Source: JBQTIP01 sp052388025
Lineage (GTDB): Bacteria > Actinomycetota > UBA4738 > HRBIN12
DNA: 24,461 nucleotides
Assembly: GCA_052388025.1 (NCBI GenBank)
Contig: JBQTIP010000270.1
Coordinates: 1 to 24,461, forward strand
Direction: 5' to 3'
Below the pieces are notes generated by a model that saw nothing but the letters and a program-made list of their open reading frames with translations, had not been told where the DNA came from and searched no databases. Made by a program: the position numbers and the translations under genes. Positions 15,364 to 23,393 of the stretch are shown piece by piece. Every line of letters begins with the position of its first letter. Within the stretch, counting starts at the first letter, position 1.

Positions 15364-15369
15364 TAACGT
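15364..15369 (+). promoter_or_regulatory. -10 box TAACGT for the AI-2E family transporter
   Basis: TAACGT, a 7-nt spacer, then GTG 15377. This decides the start: the open frame runs 57 codons further upstream, but that part looks noncoding and lies partly antisense to the DUF309 gene. Confidence 0.5.
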
Positions 15370-15376
15370 TGAGACG

Positions 15377-16618
15377 GTGAGCGAGGATAGCGCCGCACGC
15401 CGTCACAACCAGCCGGACTCGGGCGCGGGCTCGCGCGCGCAGATGCCCCCCTGGATCCCGCGGCTGATCCTTCTACTCGTCCTTTCGCTCTTCGGAGTGC
15501 TGGCGCTCCTCTACGTACTGCCCCGCGTTCGCGACCTGCTCGTGTGGCTCTTGATCGCGCTGTTCGTATCCTTCGCGATCGAGCCCGCCGTCAACTGGCT
15601 CGCGAAGCACGGCTGGCGGCGGGGCGTAGCGACTTTCGCAGTCCTGTTCGGACTGTTCGTGCTCGGTGTCGTCATGGTGGCGTCGATGGTCCCGCTGATC
15701 GTCGAGCAGGTTCAGCAGCTCATCGCGAGACTGCCGGGCTGGCTGGATCGACTGAGCACCTACACCGAGCGATGGTTCGAAATCGACATCTCCACCAACC
15801 GGATCCTGGAGCAGCTGCAAAGCGCCGACTCGTCGCTGCGCGACTTCGCGCAGAACATCGCCGGCAACCTCCTTGGGTTCGGCGTCCGCGTCGTGGGCGC
15901 GATCTTCCAGCTCCTTACGATCGGCCTGTTCACCTTCTACCTGGTGGCCGACGGGCCAAGGGTGCGTCGCGCGATCTGCTCGCTTTTCCGGCCGGAGCGA
16001 CAACGCGAGGTCCTGTGGGCGTGGGAGGTCGCCGTCGAGAAGACCGGCGGGTACCTCTACTCGCGGCTACTGCTCGCCGCCTTCTCAGGGGTCGGCACCT
16101 TCATCATCCTCACGGTGCTCGGGATCCCGTTCGCGGTTCCGCTCGCCTTCTGGATGGGTCTCGTCTCGCAGTTCGTCCCGGTCGTAGGGACTTACATCGC
16201 GATGGTTGTGCCGCTTCTAGTCGCGCTCCTAGAGAACGCCACAGCCGCGATCTTCCTGCTCGTCTACTTCGTCACCTACCAGCAGCTGGAGAACTACCTC
16301 CTCAGTCCGCGGATCAGCGCCCGCACCATGCAGCTCCACCCGGCCGTGGCCTTCGCGGCGGCCATCGCCGGGGCGAGCCTTCTCGGCGCCATCGGGGCGT
16401 TCCTCGCCCTTCCCGCCGCGGCCATCATCCAGGCAACGGTCTCCGCCTACCTCACGCGCCACGAGGTGCTGGAGACCGAGCTCACGCGCCAAGAGGTCGA
16501 GGAGTCGGTTGAGCCGGCCGAACGGAACGGCCGCCAGCCCCGCCCGTTCAGGCGGCTCCTGGCGAGGCTTCGGCGCAAGGAGGATGCCACCGAGCGGCCG
16601 GAGCCGGACGAGTCCTGA
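15377..16618 (+). CDS. AI-2E family transporter (PF01594-type membrane protein)
   Basis: A 413-residue integral membrane protein. Family members include the E. coli autoinducer-2 exporter TqsA and many Na+/H+ antiporter-like proteins, so the cargo cannot be read from sequence. After a polar N-terminus of about 25 residues come two helices, the family motif FAIEPAVNWLAKHGWRRGVA, a long amphipathic soluble segment, and a C-terminal helical bundle with QQLENYLLSPRI and LGAIGAFLALPAAA. The last 60 residues form a charged cytoplasmic tail. GTG 15377 is chosen from the -10 box and the start of typical sequence. Confidence 0.9.
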   Translation: MSEDSAARRHNQPDSGAGSRAQMPPWIPRLILLLVLSLFGVLALLYVLPRVRDLLVWLLIALFVSFAIEPAVNWLAKHGWRRGVATFAVLFGLFVLGVVMVASMVPLIVEQVQQLIARLPGWLDRLSTYTERWFEIDISTNRILEQLQSADSSLRDFAQNIAGNLLGFGVRVVGAIFQLLTIGLFTFYLVADGPRVRRAICSLFRPERQREVLWAWEVAVEKTGGYLYSRLLLAAFSGVGTFIILTVLGIPFAVPLAFWMGLVSQFVPVVGTYIAMVVPLLVALLENATAAIFLLVYFVTYQQLENYLLSPRISARTMQLHPAVAFAAAIAGASLLGAIGAFLALPAAAIIQATVSAYLTRHEVLETELTRQEVEESVEPAERNGRQPRPFRRLLARLRRKEDATERPEPDES

Positions 16619-16638
16619 CCGGGCCGGCTGGGCCGTGA

Positions 16639-16644
16639 GAGACT
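16639..16644 (+). promoter_or_regulatory. Weak -10-like box GAGACT before the mannosidase gene
   Basis: GAGACT with a 7-nt spacer to GTG 16652. It keeps only the A at position 2 and the T at position 6 of TANNNT. The gene may instead be read through from the upstream transporter, 33 nt away. Confidence 0.25.
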
Positions 16645-16651
16645 CCCCGCG

Positions 16652-18823
16652 GTGGAACCCACCCGGATCACGCTCGTCACCCATACCCACTGGGATCGCG
16701 AGTGGTACCGGCCGTTCGACGAGTTCCTGAAGCGGCTGGTCGCGATGATGGACACCCTGATCGAGCTCGCCGACCACGGATTCCCGCACTTCCACCTCGA
16801 CGGCCAGACGGCGATGATCGACGACTACCTTGCCGTCCGACCGGAGCGAGAGGCAGACGTCCGACGGCTGGTGGCGGCCGGACGGCTCTCGGTCGGACCG
16901 TGGGTCACGCAGATGGACGAATTCCTCGTCTCGGGCGAGTCGCTGATCCGGAACCTAGAGCAGGGCCTGGCACGGGCCCGTGAGCTCGGGCCGGCGCTCG
17001 AGGTGGGGTACCTGCCCGACCAGTTCGGCCACGTCGGGCAGATGCCGCAGATCCTCCGGCAGGCCGGGATCGAGCGCGCTGTGGTTTGGCGCGGCGTTCC
17101 CAGGTCGATCGACAAGACGGCGTTTCGGTGGGAGTCGCCGGACGGAAGCAGTGTCCTCACCGAGTACCTGGCCTTCGGATACTTCCTAGGGGCTCGGCTC
17201 TCGTTGATCAGGGAGCCGGACGAGCTCGCGGACGCGATCGCACAGATCGCGGCGCGAGTCGCTCCGTACATTGCCGGGCTCCGGATGCTCGTGATGGTCG
17301 GCTCGGACCACTCCGGGCCGGACGTGAGTCTGCCGCACCGCGTGGCTGAGGCCAGGCATCTGCTGCCTGGGATCGAGGCCGAGGTCGGCTCGCTCTCCGA
17401 CCACCTCCACGGCGCGGCGCCCGAGGGCCTCCCCACGTGGCGAGGCGAGCTGCGGTCCTCCGCCCGCGCGCATCTTCTGCCGAACGTGTACTCGGCCCGG
17501 ATCCGCCAGAAGCAGGAGCGGGCCCGCGTGGAGGCGCTGCTGGAACGCTATGCGGAGCCGCTGGCGGCGCTCGTGCCCGGGTTCGAGTGGCCGGCCGAAG
17601 AGCTGGACCGCGCGTGGGAGCTGTTGCTGTGGAACGGCGCGCACGACTCGGTTTGTGGCTGCTCACACGACCAGGTGGCCCGGGACGTGGACACCCGACA
17701 CGGTGAGGCACATGCGCTCGCGGAGGGCGTGATCGGCCGCGCGCTCGAGGCGCTCGGCTCGCAGACCAGGACGAGCGGTTCGCTCCGCTTCAACCCGTCG
17801 CCGTTCGAGCGGGACGGCGTGCCGGGCCTCGGCTGGCGCGTGGATCCCGTCCGGATGCAACCGGGAGATCTCCCCGTGACCGTCGAAGTGCTTGGCGGCC
17901 GGCTCGCGGCCGACGGCATCGAGATCACTCTGAAGGACGAACCGGATGTCGGCGACCTCTACAACTTCTGCTACGCGAGCGAGGACCTGGAGCCGCGGGC
18001 ACCCTCATGGTCGAGCGACGCCACGCGGGATGTCGAAGCCGTGTTCGACGACGGTCTCGTGGTTCGACTCCTTCTCCGGCATCGCGAGGGCGAGCCGTTC
18101 CTCCGGCTGTCGGGCGAGATCGACAACCGACGGCCCGACCACCGACTCCGGCTGCACGTCCGGCTGCCCGAGAAGGCCGCGGGCGCGGTCGCGGGCTCGC
18201 CCTTCGAGCTGATCGAGCGCGGCCTGGTCTCGGAGGGAAGCGACCTCGAGGCGCCCTCGGCCACCTGGCCCGCCCGGGGGGTTGTGACGGCCGGCGGGCT
18301 GGCCCTCTTCGCTGAAGGGGTCGTCGAGTACGAGATCGTCGGCGGGCAGGAGCTCGCAGTCACGATCCTGCGGTGCGTGGGCACAATCAGCCGCGAGACG
18401 CTCGCCACGCGCCCGTTCCCGGCGGGCCCGGACGTCCCGACCCCAGATGCACAGATGATCGGAATGAGCTCGTTCGCTCTGGGGCTGCGGATCGGCGCTC
18501 GCCACGAGGACCTCATTCCTCTGTGGGAACGCTTCGCGCTGCCGCTGCGATCCGCCCAGGCGGCCGGAGGAGGCGGGCTTCCTTCATCCGAGAGCCTCCT
18601 CGACATCTCCGGCGAGGCGGCGCTGTCGAGCATCCGTCGGAAGGGCGACGCCCTGGAGGTTCGCCTGTGGAACCCGCGCAAGGACCGGCCCGTCCGAGCC
18701 AGCATCTCGGGTCATCGGGTCGTCCTCGGTCCCGCAAGGATCGAGACCGTGCACCACCCGCGAGTGGATCAGGCGGCACATGAGCGACCGTTCGCTCGAT
18801 TGAATCCATCGAGGCGTGCGTGA
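16652..18823 (+). CDS. Glycoside hydrolase family 38 alpha-mannosidase
   Basis: A probable cytosolic zinc retaining alpha-mannosidase; no signal peptide is visible. The 723-residue product starts with HTHWDREWY, giving zinc ligands His13 and Asp15. The catalytic nucleophile is Asp123 in LPDQFGHVGQ and the fourth ligand is His331 in NGAHDSVCGC. The catalytic barrel is followed by a helical bundle and beta-rich C-terminal domains. It resembles bacterial cytosolic enzymes such as MngB (mannosylglycerate hydrolase) but is shorter than the 877-residue E. coli protein, and no mannosylglycerate transport gene is nearby, so the substrate is open. GTG 16652 directly precedes the conserved start. Confidence 0.92.
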   Translation: MEPTRITLVTHTHWDREWYRPFDEFLKRLVAMMDTLIELADHGFPHFHLDGQTAMIDDYLAVRPEREADVRRLVAAGRLSVGPWVTQMDEFLVSGESLIRNLEQGLARARELGPALEVGYLPDQFGHVGQMPQILRQAGIERAVVWRGVPRSIDKTAFRWESPDGSSVLTEYLAFGYFLGARLSLIREPDELADAIAQIAARVAPYIAGLRMLVMVGSDHSGPDVSLPHRVAEARHLLPGIEAEVGSLSDHLHGAAPEGLPTWRGELRSSARAHLLPNVYSARIRQKQERARVEALLERYAEPLAALVPGFEWPAEELDRAWELLLWNGAHDSVCGCSHDQVARDVDTRHGEAHALAEGVIGRALEALGSQTRTSGSLRFNPSPFERDGVPGLGWRVDPVRMQPGDLPVTVEVLGGRLAADGIEITLKDEPDVGDLYNFCYASEDLEPRAPSWSSDATRDVEAVFDDGLVVRLLLRHREGEPFLRLSGEIDNRRPDHRLRLHVRLPEKAAGAVAGSPFELIERGLVSEGSDLEAPSATWPARGVVTAGGLALFAEGVVEYEIVGGQELAVTILRCVGTISRETLATRPFPAGPDVPTPDAQMIGMSSFALGLRIGARHEDLIPLWERFALPLRSAQAAGGGGLPSSESLLDISGEAALSSIRRKGDALEVRLWNPRKDRPVRASISGHRVVLGPARIETVHHPRVDQAAHERPFARLNPSRRA

Positions 18824-18825
18824 CA

Positions 18826-18831
18826 TAAGCT
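18826..18831 (+). promoter_or_regulatory. -10 box TAAGCT for the VIT1/CCC1 gene
   Basis: TAAGCT, a 7-nt spacer, then ATG 18839; no Shine-Dalgarno. It lies just after the mannosidase stop codon. Confidence 0.5.
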
Positions 18832-18838
18832 TTGTGGA

Positions 18839-19660
18839 ATGGATCAGAGGCTCTCGCCGGAGGACGAGCGGACCAAGGCAGACCTGCCCGGGCTGTCCTT
18901 CGTGAGCCGGCGGCTCCTAAGTCGTCGTCGACGGATCGTGCCTCATACGGGGGCGGTGCCGGGTGAGCAGCGTTCCGGGGGCGGGAAGAGCGGGGCGCTA
19001 CGAGCCGCGATCTTCGGCGTGAACGACGGCCTGGTATCGAACGTGTCGCTCATCATGGGCGTGGCGGGGGCGGGCGTCTCGAACAGGTTCATCCTGCTCG
19101 CGGGGATCGCCGGCCTGCTCGCGGGCGCCTGCTCGATGGGCGCGGGTGAGTACATCTCGATGCAGGTCCAGCGCGAGGTGTTCGAGCGGCTCATCCACCT
19201 GGAGGCCCACGAGATCGCCGCGACACCGGATGCGGAGCGGAAGGAGCTCGCCGGGATCTACGAGCGGAAGGGGCTCTCGCGGGAGCTGGCGGGCCGGGTG
19301 GCCGAGGAGCTGATGCGCGACCCCGAGGTGGCCCTTGACACCCACGCGCGCGAGGAGCTGGGCCTCGATCCCGGGGAGGGCCTGGGCTCGCCGTGGGCAG
19401 CCTCGGGATCCTCGTTCCTCACGTTCTCCTTCGGAGCGCTCGTCCCGCTGGTCCCGTTCATGATCGGCTCGGGAAACGCGGCCGTGCTGGTCTCGGCCGT
19501 CGCGAGCGGCGTCACATTGTTCGCCGTCGGCGCCACGATATCGATCCTGACGGGGAAGAGGTTCTACCGGTCCGGCCTGAAGATGCTCGCCGTCGGGGTC
19601 GCCGCCGCAGGCATCACGTTTGGAGTCGGGAAGGCTCTCGGCGTCAGCGTGGGCCCGTAG
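18839..19660 (+). CDS. VIT1/CCC1 family Fe2+/Mn2+ transporter
   Basis: An integral membrane protein expected to move ferrous iron or manganese out of the cytoplasm. The 273-residue product has family signatures FGVNDGLVSNVSLIMGVAGA and SMGAGEYISMQVQREVFER, with the Glu-rich cytoplasmic metal-binding region (EAHEIAATPDAERKEL and following helices) between helices 2 and 3. Three C-terminal helices follow. The first 55 residues are polar, Arg-rich and not part of the domain, so a later start is possible, but the -10 box supports ATG 18839. Its 3' end overlaps the convergent MarR gene by 17 bp. Confidence 0.9.
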   Translation: MDQRLSPEDERTKADLPGLSFVSRRLLSRRRRIVPHTGAVPGEQRSGGGKSGALRAAIFGVNDGLVSNVSLIMGVAGAGVSNRFILLAGIAGLLAGACSMGAGEYISMQVQREVFERLIHLEAHEIAATPDAERKELAGIYERKGLSRELAGRVAEELMRDPEVALDTHAREELGLDPGEGLGSPWAASGSSFLTFSFGALVPLVPFMIGSGNAAVLVSAVASGVTLFAVGATISILTGKRFYRSGLKMLAVGVAAAGITFGVGKALGVSVGP

Positions 19661-20093
19661 GTACCAGCTCTCCGCCCGTCCGGATCATATCCTCGAGAGC
19701 GCTCCGTAGCGCCTCGTAGCGGCGATCGCCGAGCTCGCGTCGGGCCCGCGCCTCGATCGCGGCCACGGCCCGCCGTGCCTCGGCCACGTATCGCCGCCCC
19801 CGAGCCGTCAGGCGGACCATCTTGGCTCGGGCGTCTTCCGCGTCCGGCACTCGCCGAATGAAGCCTCGGGTCTCGAGGTCGTCCACAAGCAGCATCATCC
19901 CCTGCTTAGTCATCCTGGCGCGGTGCGCCAGCTCCGTGAGCCGCGATCCCGAACGACGGTCGATGTTCATGAATACGGCCGCGTGCCCCGGGCGCGCATC
20001 CGGATAGCCCCGCTCGACGAGCGATCGCATGAGCTCGGCGGCCAGCACGCGGTGGCCTTCGAGTAGCAGTCGGGCGAGATCGGTCTCAGCCAC
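19644..20093 (-). CDS. MarR family transcriptional regulator
   Basis: A dimeric winged-helix DNA-binding regulator. The 149-residue product has a typical MarR helix-turn-helix and wing: RLTELAHRARMTKQGMMLLV, LETRGFIRR, then DAEDARAKMVRLTARG, flanked by dimerisation helices. The open frame begins at TTG 20129, but that TTGACG is a better -35 element: with GAGAAT 18 nt downstream and GTG 20093 6 nt after that, the gene is most simply leaderless from GTG 20093. It probably acts on its own promoter and on the divergent GNAT gene through the TTGACCGTCAA palindrome. Ligand unknown. Confidence 0.88.
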   Translation of the reverse strand: MAETDLARLLLEGHRVLAAELMRSLVERGYPDARPGHAAVFMNIDRRSGSRLTELAHRARMTKQGMMLLVDDLETRGFIRRVPDAEDARAKMVRLTARGRRYVAEARRAVAAIEARARRELGDRRYEALRSALEDMIRTGGELVPTGPR

Positions 20094-20099
20094 GACCGC

Positions 20100-20129
20100 A
20101 TTCTCCGCCGGGCGGGCGGCGTCCGTCAA
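20100..20129 (-). promoter_or_regulatory. Promoter of the MarR gene (TTGACG - 18 nt - GAGAAT)
   Basis: -35 TTGACG (20124-20129) and -10 GAGAAT (20100-20105), both on the minus strand, with an 18-nt spacer, then 6 nt to GTG 20093. The clearest -35/-10 pair in the window. Confidence 0.5.
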
Positions 20130-20145
20130 TCTGCTTGACCGTCAA
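20125..20145. promoter_or_regulatory. Candidate MarR operator, GTCAA/TTGAC/GTCAA repeats
   Basis: TTGAC-C-GTCAA (20135-20145) is a perfect 5-bp inverted repeat, and a third half-site GTCAA (20125-20129) coincides with the -35 of the MarR gene. It lies between the divergent MarR and GNAT genes, where a MarR repressor would be expected to bind. Confidence 0.5.
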
Positions 20146-20163
20146 CCGCCGATGCCCGGTTGG

Positions 20164-20169
20164 TAGCCT
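20164..20169 (+). promoter_or_regulatory. -10 box TAGCCT for the GNAT gene
   Basis: TAGCCT with a 7-nt spacer to GTG 20177; no Shine-Dalgarno. It supports GTG 20177 over the earlier in-frame start at 20135, which falls inside the operator. Confidence 0.45.
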
Positions 20170-20176
20170 CACGGCC

Positions 20177-20674
20177 GTGGCGATAGAGATTCGGCCGGTG
20201 CGGCCCGAAGAGCAAGAGGAGGCCGGCGAGGTGACGGCCCTCGCCTACCGCGAGTTCGTCCGGCCCGGGGAGAAGTCCTGGGAGGAATACCTCGACCACA
20301 TCGCAGATGTCGCCGGTCGGGCGGATCGGACCCGCGTTCTCGTTGCGGTCGAGGACGGCCACATCCTCGGCAGCGCGACGCTCGAGCTGGTCAGCCGGGT
20401 CGAAGAAGGGGACGACGGCCCGCTGGCGCCGGATGAGGCCCACATCCGCATGCTGGGCACGCATCCCGATGCCCGCCGGCGCGGGGTCGCTCGGTTGTTG
20501 ATGGACGCGTGCGTCGAGGAGGCCGGGAAGGCAGGCAAGACGCGCATCACGCTCCACACGACGAAGCCGATGAAGGCCGCCCAAGCCATGTACGAGTCGC
20601 TCGGCTTCACGCGCGGAGAAGACCGCGTGTTTCCGGACGGGTTCGTGCTGCTCTCCTACTCGAAGCGGATCTAG
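20177..20674 (+). CDS. GNAT family N-acetyltransferase
   Basis: Transfers an acetyl group from acetyl-CoA to an unknown amine. The 165-residue product is one GNAT domain: an N-terminal IEIRPVRPEEQEEAGEVTAL, the acceptor-side strands, then motif A HIRMLGTHPDARRRGVARLL with the CoA pyrophosphate loop RRRGVA, and MKAAQAMYESLGFTRGEDR near the C-terminus (motif B, Y-E-S-L-G-F). Starting at GTG 20177 gives a typical domain beginning. It is divergent from the MarR gene and probably regulated by it. Its stop codon overlaps that of the convergent ABC transporter in CTAG. Confidence 0.9.
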   Translation: MAIEIRPVRPEEQEEAGEVTALAYREFVRPGEKSWEEYLDHIADVAGRADRTRVLVAVEDGHILGSATLELVSRVEEGDDGPLAPDEAHIRMLGTHPDARRRGVARLLMDACVEEAGKAGKTRITLHTTKPMKAAQAMYESLGFTRGEDRVFPDGFVLLSYSKRI

Positions 20675-22674
20675 CTGGAGTCGGGGCGGCCGCCCGCCGC
20701 GGGCACGACCTCGCCGGAGGCGAGCACGATGCCGTCCTCGCACTCCGCCTCGATCAGGCCCCCGCGGAACTGCTGCTGGTAGAGCCTGGCGTACAGCCCG
20801 CCCCGCTCCAGCAGCTCGGCGTGCGTCCCGCGTTCCACGATCCGGCCGCGATCGACGACGAAGATGACGTCGGCCGAGAGGATCGTGGACAGGCGGTGGG
20901 CGATCGCAACGGTCGTGCGACCCCGCATGAGCGGCCTGAGGGCCTCTTGCACTAGGCGCTCGGACGTGGTGTCGAGGCTGGAGGTGGCCTCATCGAGGAT
21001 CAAGATCCGGGGGTCCTTCAGGATCACGCGCGCGATCGCGAGGCGCTGCTTCTCGCCGCCGGAGAGCTTGTATCCCCGCTCTCCCACAGTGGTGTCGTAG
21101 CCCTCAGGCAGCTCCATGATCCGGTCGTGGATGAAGGCCGCGCTCGCCGCGGCCTCCATCTCGTCCCGCGAGGCGCCGGGCTTCCCGTACATCAGATTCG
21201 TTCGAACGGTCGTGTGGAAGAGGTAGGTCTCCTGCGTCACGACGCCGATGATGTCCCCGAGCGAATCGAGCTTGATGCGGCGCACGTCCACGTCGTCGAT
21301 CGCAACGGCCCCGCGCTGGATGTCGTAGAGGCGGGGGACCAGGTACGTCATCGTGGTCTTGCCGGCGCCGCTCGGGCCGACGAGGGCCGCGAGCTGCCCC
21401 GGACCGATCTCGAGGTCGACATCCTCGAGCGTCCACTCGCGCCGCGGGCGGCCGGCGGCGCCGAGGTCCGGCGGGGAGACCGGAGTTTCGGCCGCTCCGT
21501 CCGCAGGCGGTTCGTATCGGAACCACACGTGGTCGAAGCCGACCTTGCCCCGCACCGATTCGGCGGGCAGCTCGACGGCGTCTGGCGCGTCCTCGATCTC
21601 GTGCGGCAGGTCGAGGTACTCGAAGATCCGGTCGAACAGGGCCATCGAGGACTGGACCTCGGTACTGACCTGCAGCATGGAGCCGATCGGGAAGAACAGA
21701 CGCGACTGCAGCGTGGTGAAGGAGACGATCGTTCCCGCCGTGATGCCGGCTTCTGCGAGACCCCGGTCGGCGATCACCCATCCCGCGACGAGGTACACGA
21801 GCGCCGGAGTGATCGAGAAGAAGATCTGCACGACGGCGAAGAACGAGCGGCCGATCATCGTCTGGCGGATCTGGAACCCCGTCAGGCGCTCGTTCTCATC
21901 CCTGAACCTACCGATCTCGTGTCGCTGGCGTCCGAACGACTTCGACAACAGGATCCCCGAGACCGAGAGCGTCTCCTCGGTTATCGCCGTGAGGTCGGCG
22001 AGCGTCTTCTGCGTGTTGGACGCGACCTCCTGCCTGGCCTTGCCGACCTTGTAAGTGAGCCACATGAAGAAGGGCAGCATGAACAGCGACAGGACGGTGA
22101 GCTGCCACGACAGGATCAGCATCGCGACGAGCGTGCTGGCGATGATGACCACATTCGAGAGGATGCTCGATGCCGTGTCGGTCACCACCGACTGTACGCC
22201 GCCAACGTCGTGCGCCAGTCGCGACTGGATCTCGCCCGTCCGAGTGGTCGTGAAGAAGCGGAGCGGCATGAACTGGAGGTGCGAGTACAGCGAGTTGCGG
22301 AAGTCTTGCATGACGCGCAGCCCGACGAGGTGCGCGAGGTAGGTCTGCCCGATCCCGATGACGCCGGAGACGATCGGGATGGCGACCATGAGCCCCACGT
22401 AGAGGTACAGCAGCCCAAGCCGGGGACACACCTGGCCACCGCACACGCCCTGTGAGTTGCCGAAGAGGGCGCGGTCGAAGATCGCCTTGATGAGGAGGGG
22501 GTTCACGACCCCGAGAGTGGAGGTCACGAGGATCGCCAGGCCGACCAGCGTGACCTTCGCCTTGTACGGCCGGAAGGTCGCGGCGACCCTGCGGACGGTC
22601 TGGCGCCGGATGGGGCGCTTGTCCTGCTCGCTCAGGGTGCGGATGGGGAACCGGCCGTGGCCTCGCATGCTCAC
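20671..22674 (-). CDS. ABC exporter, fused membrane and ATPase domains
   Basis: A half-transporter with about six transmembrane helices followed by an ATPase domain, working as a dimer to export lipids, peptides or drugs. In the 667-residue product the motifs are Walker A GPSGAGKTT (433-441), signature LSGGE (537-541), Walker B ILILDE (557-562) and the switch His at 593 in AHRLS. The first extracellular loop has a Cys pair, CGGQVC. A 25-residue Pro/Ala-rich insert sits between the start of the ATPase domain and the Walker A. GTG 22674 overlaps the stop of the upstream glycosylase gene as GTGA; ATG 22668 is the alternative. A TATCCT box (22678-22683) may give an internal promoter. Substrate unknown. 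Confidence 0.92.
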   Translation of the reverse strand: MSMRGHGRFPIRTLSEQDKRPIRRQTVRRVAATFRPYKAKVTLVGLAILVTSTLGVVNPLLIKAIFDRALFGNSQGVCGGQVCPRLGLLYLYVGLMVAIPIVSGVIGIGQTYLAHLVGLRVMQDFRNSLYSHLQFMPLRFFTTTRTGEIQSRLAHDVGGVQSVVTDTASSILSNVVIIASTLVAMLILSWQLTVLSLFMLPFFMWLTYKVGKARQEVASNTQKTLADLTAITEETLSVSGILLSKSFGRQRHEIGRFRDENERLTGFQIRQTMIGRSFFAVVQIFFSITPALVYLVAGWVIADRGLAEAGITAGTIVSFTTLQSRLFFPIGSMLQVSTEVQSSMALFDRIFEYLDLPHEIEDAPDAVELPAESVRGKVGFDHVWFRYEPPADGAAETPVSPPDLGAAGRPRREWTLEDVDLEIGPGQLAALVGPSGAGKTTMTYLVPRLYDIQRGAVAIDDVDVRRIKLDSLGDIIGVVTQETYLFHTTVRTNLMYGKPGASRDEMEAAASAAFIHDRIMELPEGYDTTVGERGYKLSGGEKQRLAIARVILKDPRILILDEATSSLDTTSERLVQEALRPLMRGRTTVAIAHRLSTILSADVIFVVDRGRIVERGTHAELLERGGLYARLYQQQFRGGLIEAECEDGIVLASGEVVPAAGGRPDSS

Positions 22675-23393
22675 CCCAGGATACCGCCGGCCCCGGGCAC
22701 GGGATCCCGGCCGGTCAGCTCGGTTGCCCGGTGAATCACGGCATCGAGCATGGGTTCGGTGAGCTTGCCGGTGAAGGTGTTCTGCTGGCTTGGATGGAAG
22801 CTCCCCAGCAGCAGGTAGGGCCCGACTTCCGCCTCCGCCGCGTGGCCGAAACGGGGGCGGGGACGGACCGAATGGCCGAGCGCCGCGACGGCCCGGAGCG
22901 CGCCGTCCCACGCGAACGCGCCGAGCGCAAGGAGCACGCGAACATCCTCTAGGGCCGTGAGCTCGCGAACGAGGTACGGCAGGCACGTGTCGCGCTCCCC
23001 GGGAGTCGGCTTGTTGCCTGGGGGGCAGCAACGAACGACGGCGGCCATGTACACACCCTCAAGTGCCAGCCCGTCGCCCCGGGCCACGGATCGGGGTCGG
23101 TTGGACAGGCCCGCGCGGTGCAGCGACCCGTACAGGAAGTCGGCGGAGCCATCGCCGGTGAACATGCGGCCGGTGCGGTTCCCGCCGTGGGCGGCGGGGG
23201 CGAGCCCGACGATGAGGATCCGCGCATGCGGGTCGCCGAAGCCGGGAACCGGGCGTCCCCAGTACTCCTCGTCGGCGAACCGCGCCACCTTCTCCCGCGC
23301 GACTCGCTCCCGCCAGGCGACCAGCCGAGGGCAAGCGCGGCAGGCGACGATCTCCCGCGTGATCGCGGCGAGCTTCTCCGGCGTCGCGCTCAA
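22671..23393 (-). CDS. Family 5 uracil-DNA glycosylase (UDGb)
   Basis: Removes uracil and some other deaminated bases from DNA, starting base excision repair. The 240-residue product has the UDGb motif LIVGLAPAAHGGNRTGRMFT followed by GD, and the C-terminal GSFHPSQQNTFTG. Cysteines at the start (VACRACPRL) and in RCCPPGNKPTPGERDTC are the likely [4Fe-4S] ligands of this family. It starts at TTG 23393, overlapping the upstream stop as TTGA; no Shine-Dalgarno is visible, so translation is probably coupled. Middle gene of a three-gene minus-strand unit. Confidence 0.93.
   Translation of the reverse strand: MSATPEKLAAITREIVACRACPRLVAWRERVAREKVARFADEEYWGRPVPGFGDPHARILIVGLAPAAHGGNRTGRMFTGDGSADFLYGSLHRAGLSNRPRSVARGDGLALEGVYMAAVVRCCPPGNKPTPGERDTCLPYLVRELTALEDVRVLLALGAFAWDGALRAVAALGHSVRPRPRFGHAAEAEVGPYLLLGSFHPSQQNTFTGKLTEPMLDAVIHRATELTGRDPVPGAGGILG
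22678..22683 (-). promoter_or_regulatory. Possible internal -10 box TATCCT for the ABC exporter
   Basis: TATCCT on the minus strand, inside the end of the glycosylase gene, 9 nt before ATG 22668. It could add independent expression of the exporter. Position only. Confidence 0.25.

Noticed and set aside
20135..20176. Earlier in-frame start of the GNAT gene at 20135.
   Set aside because: It would place the operator TTGACCGTCAA inside the coding region and adds residues not typical of the domain; GTG 20177 has a correctly spaced -10 box.
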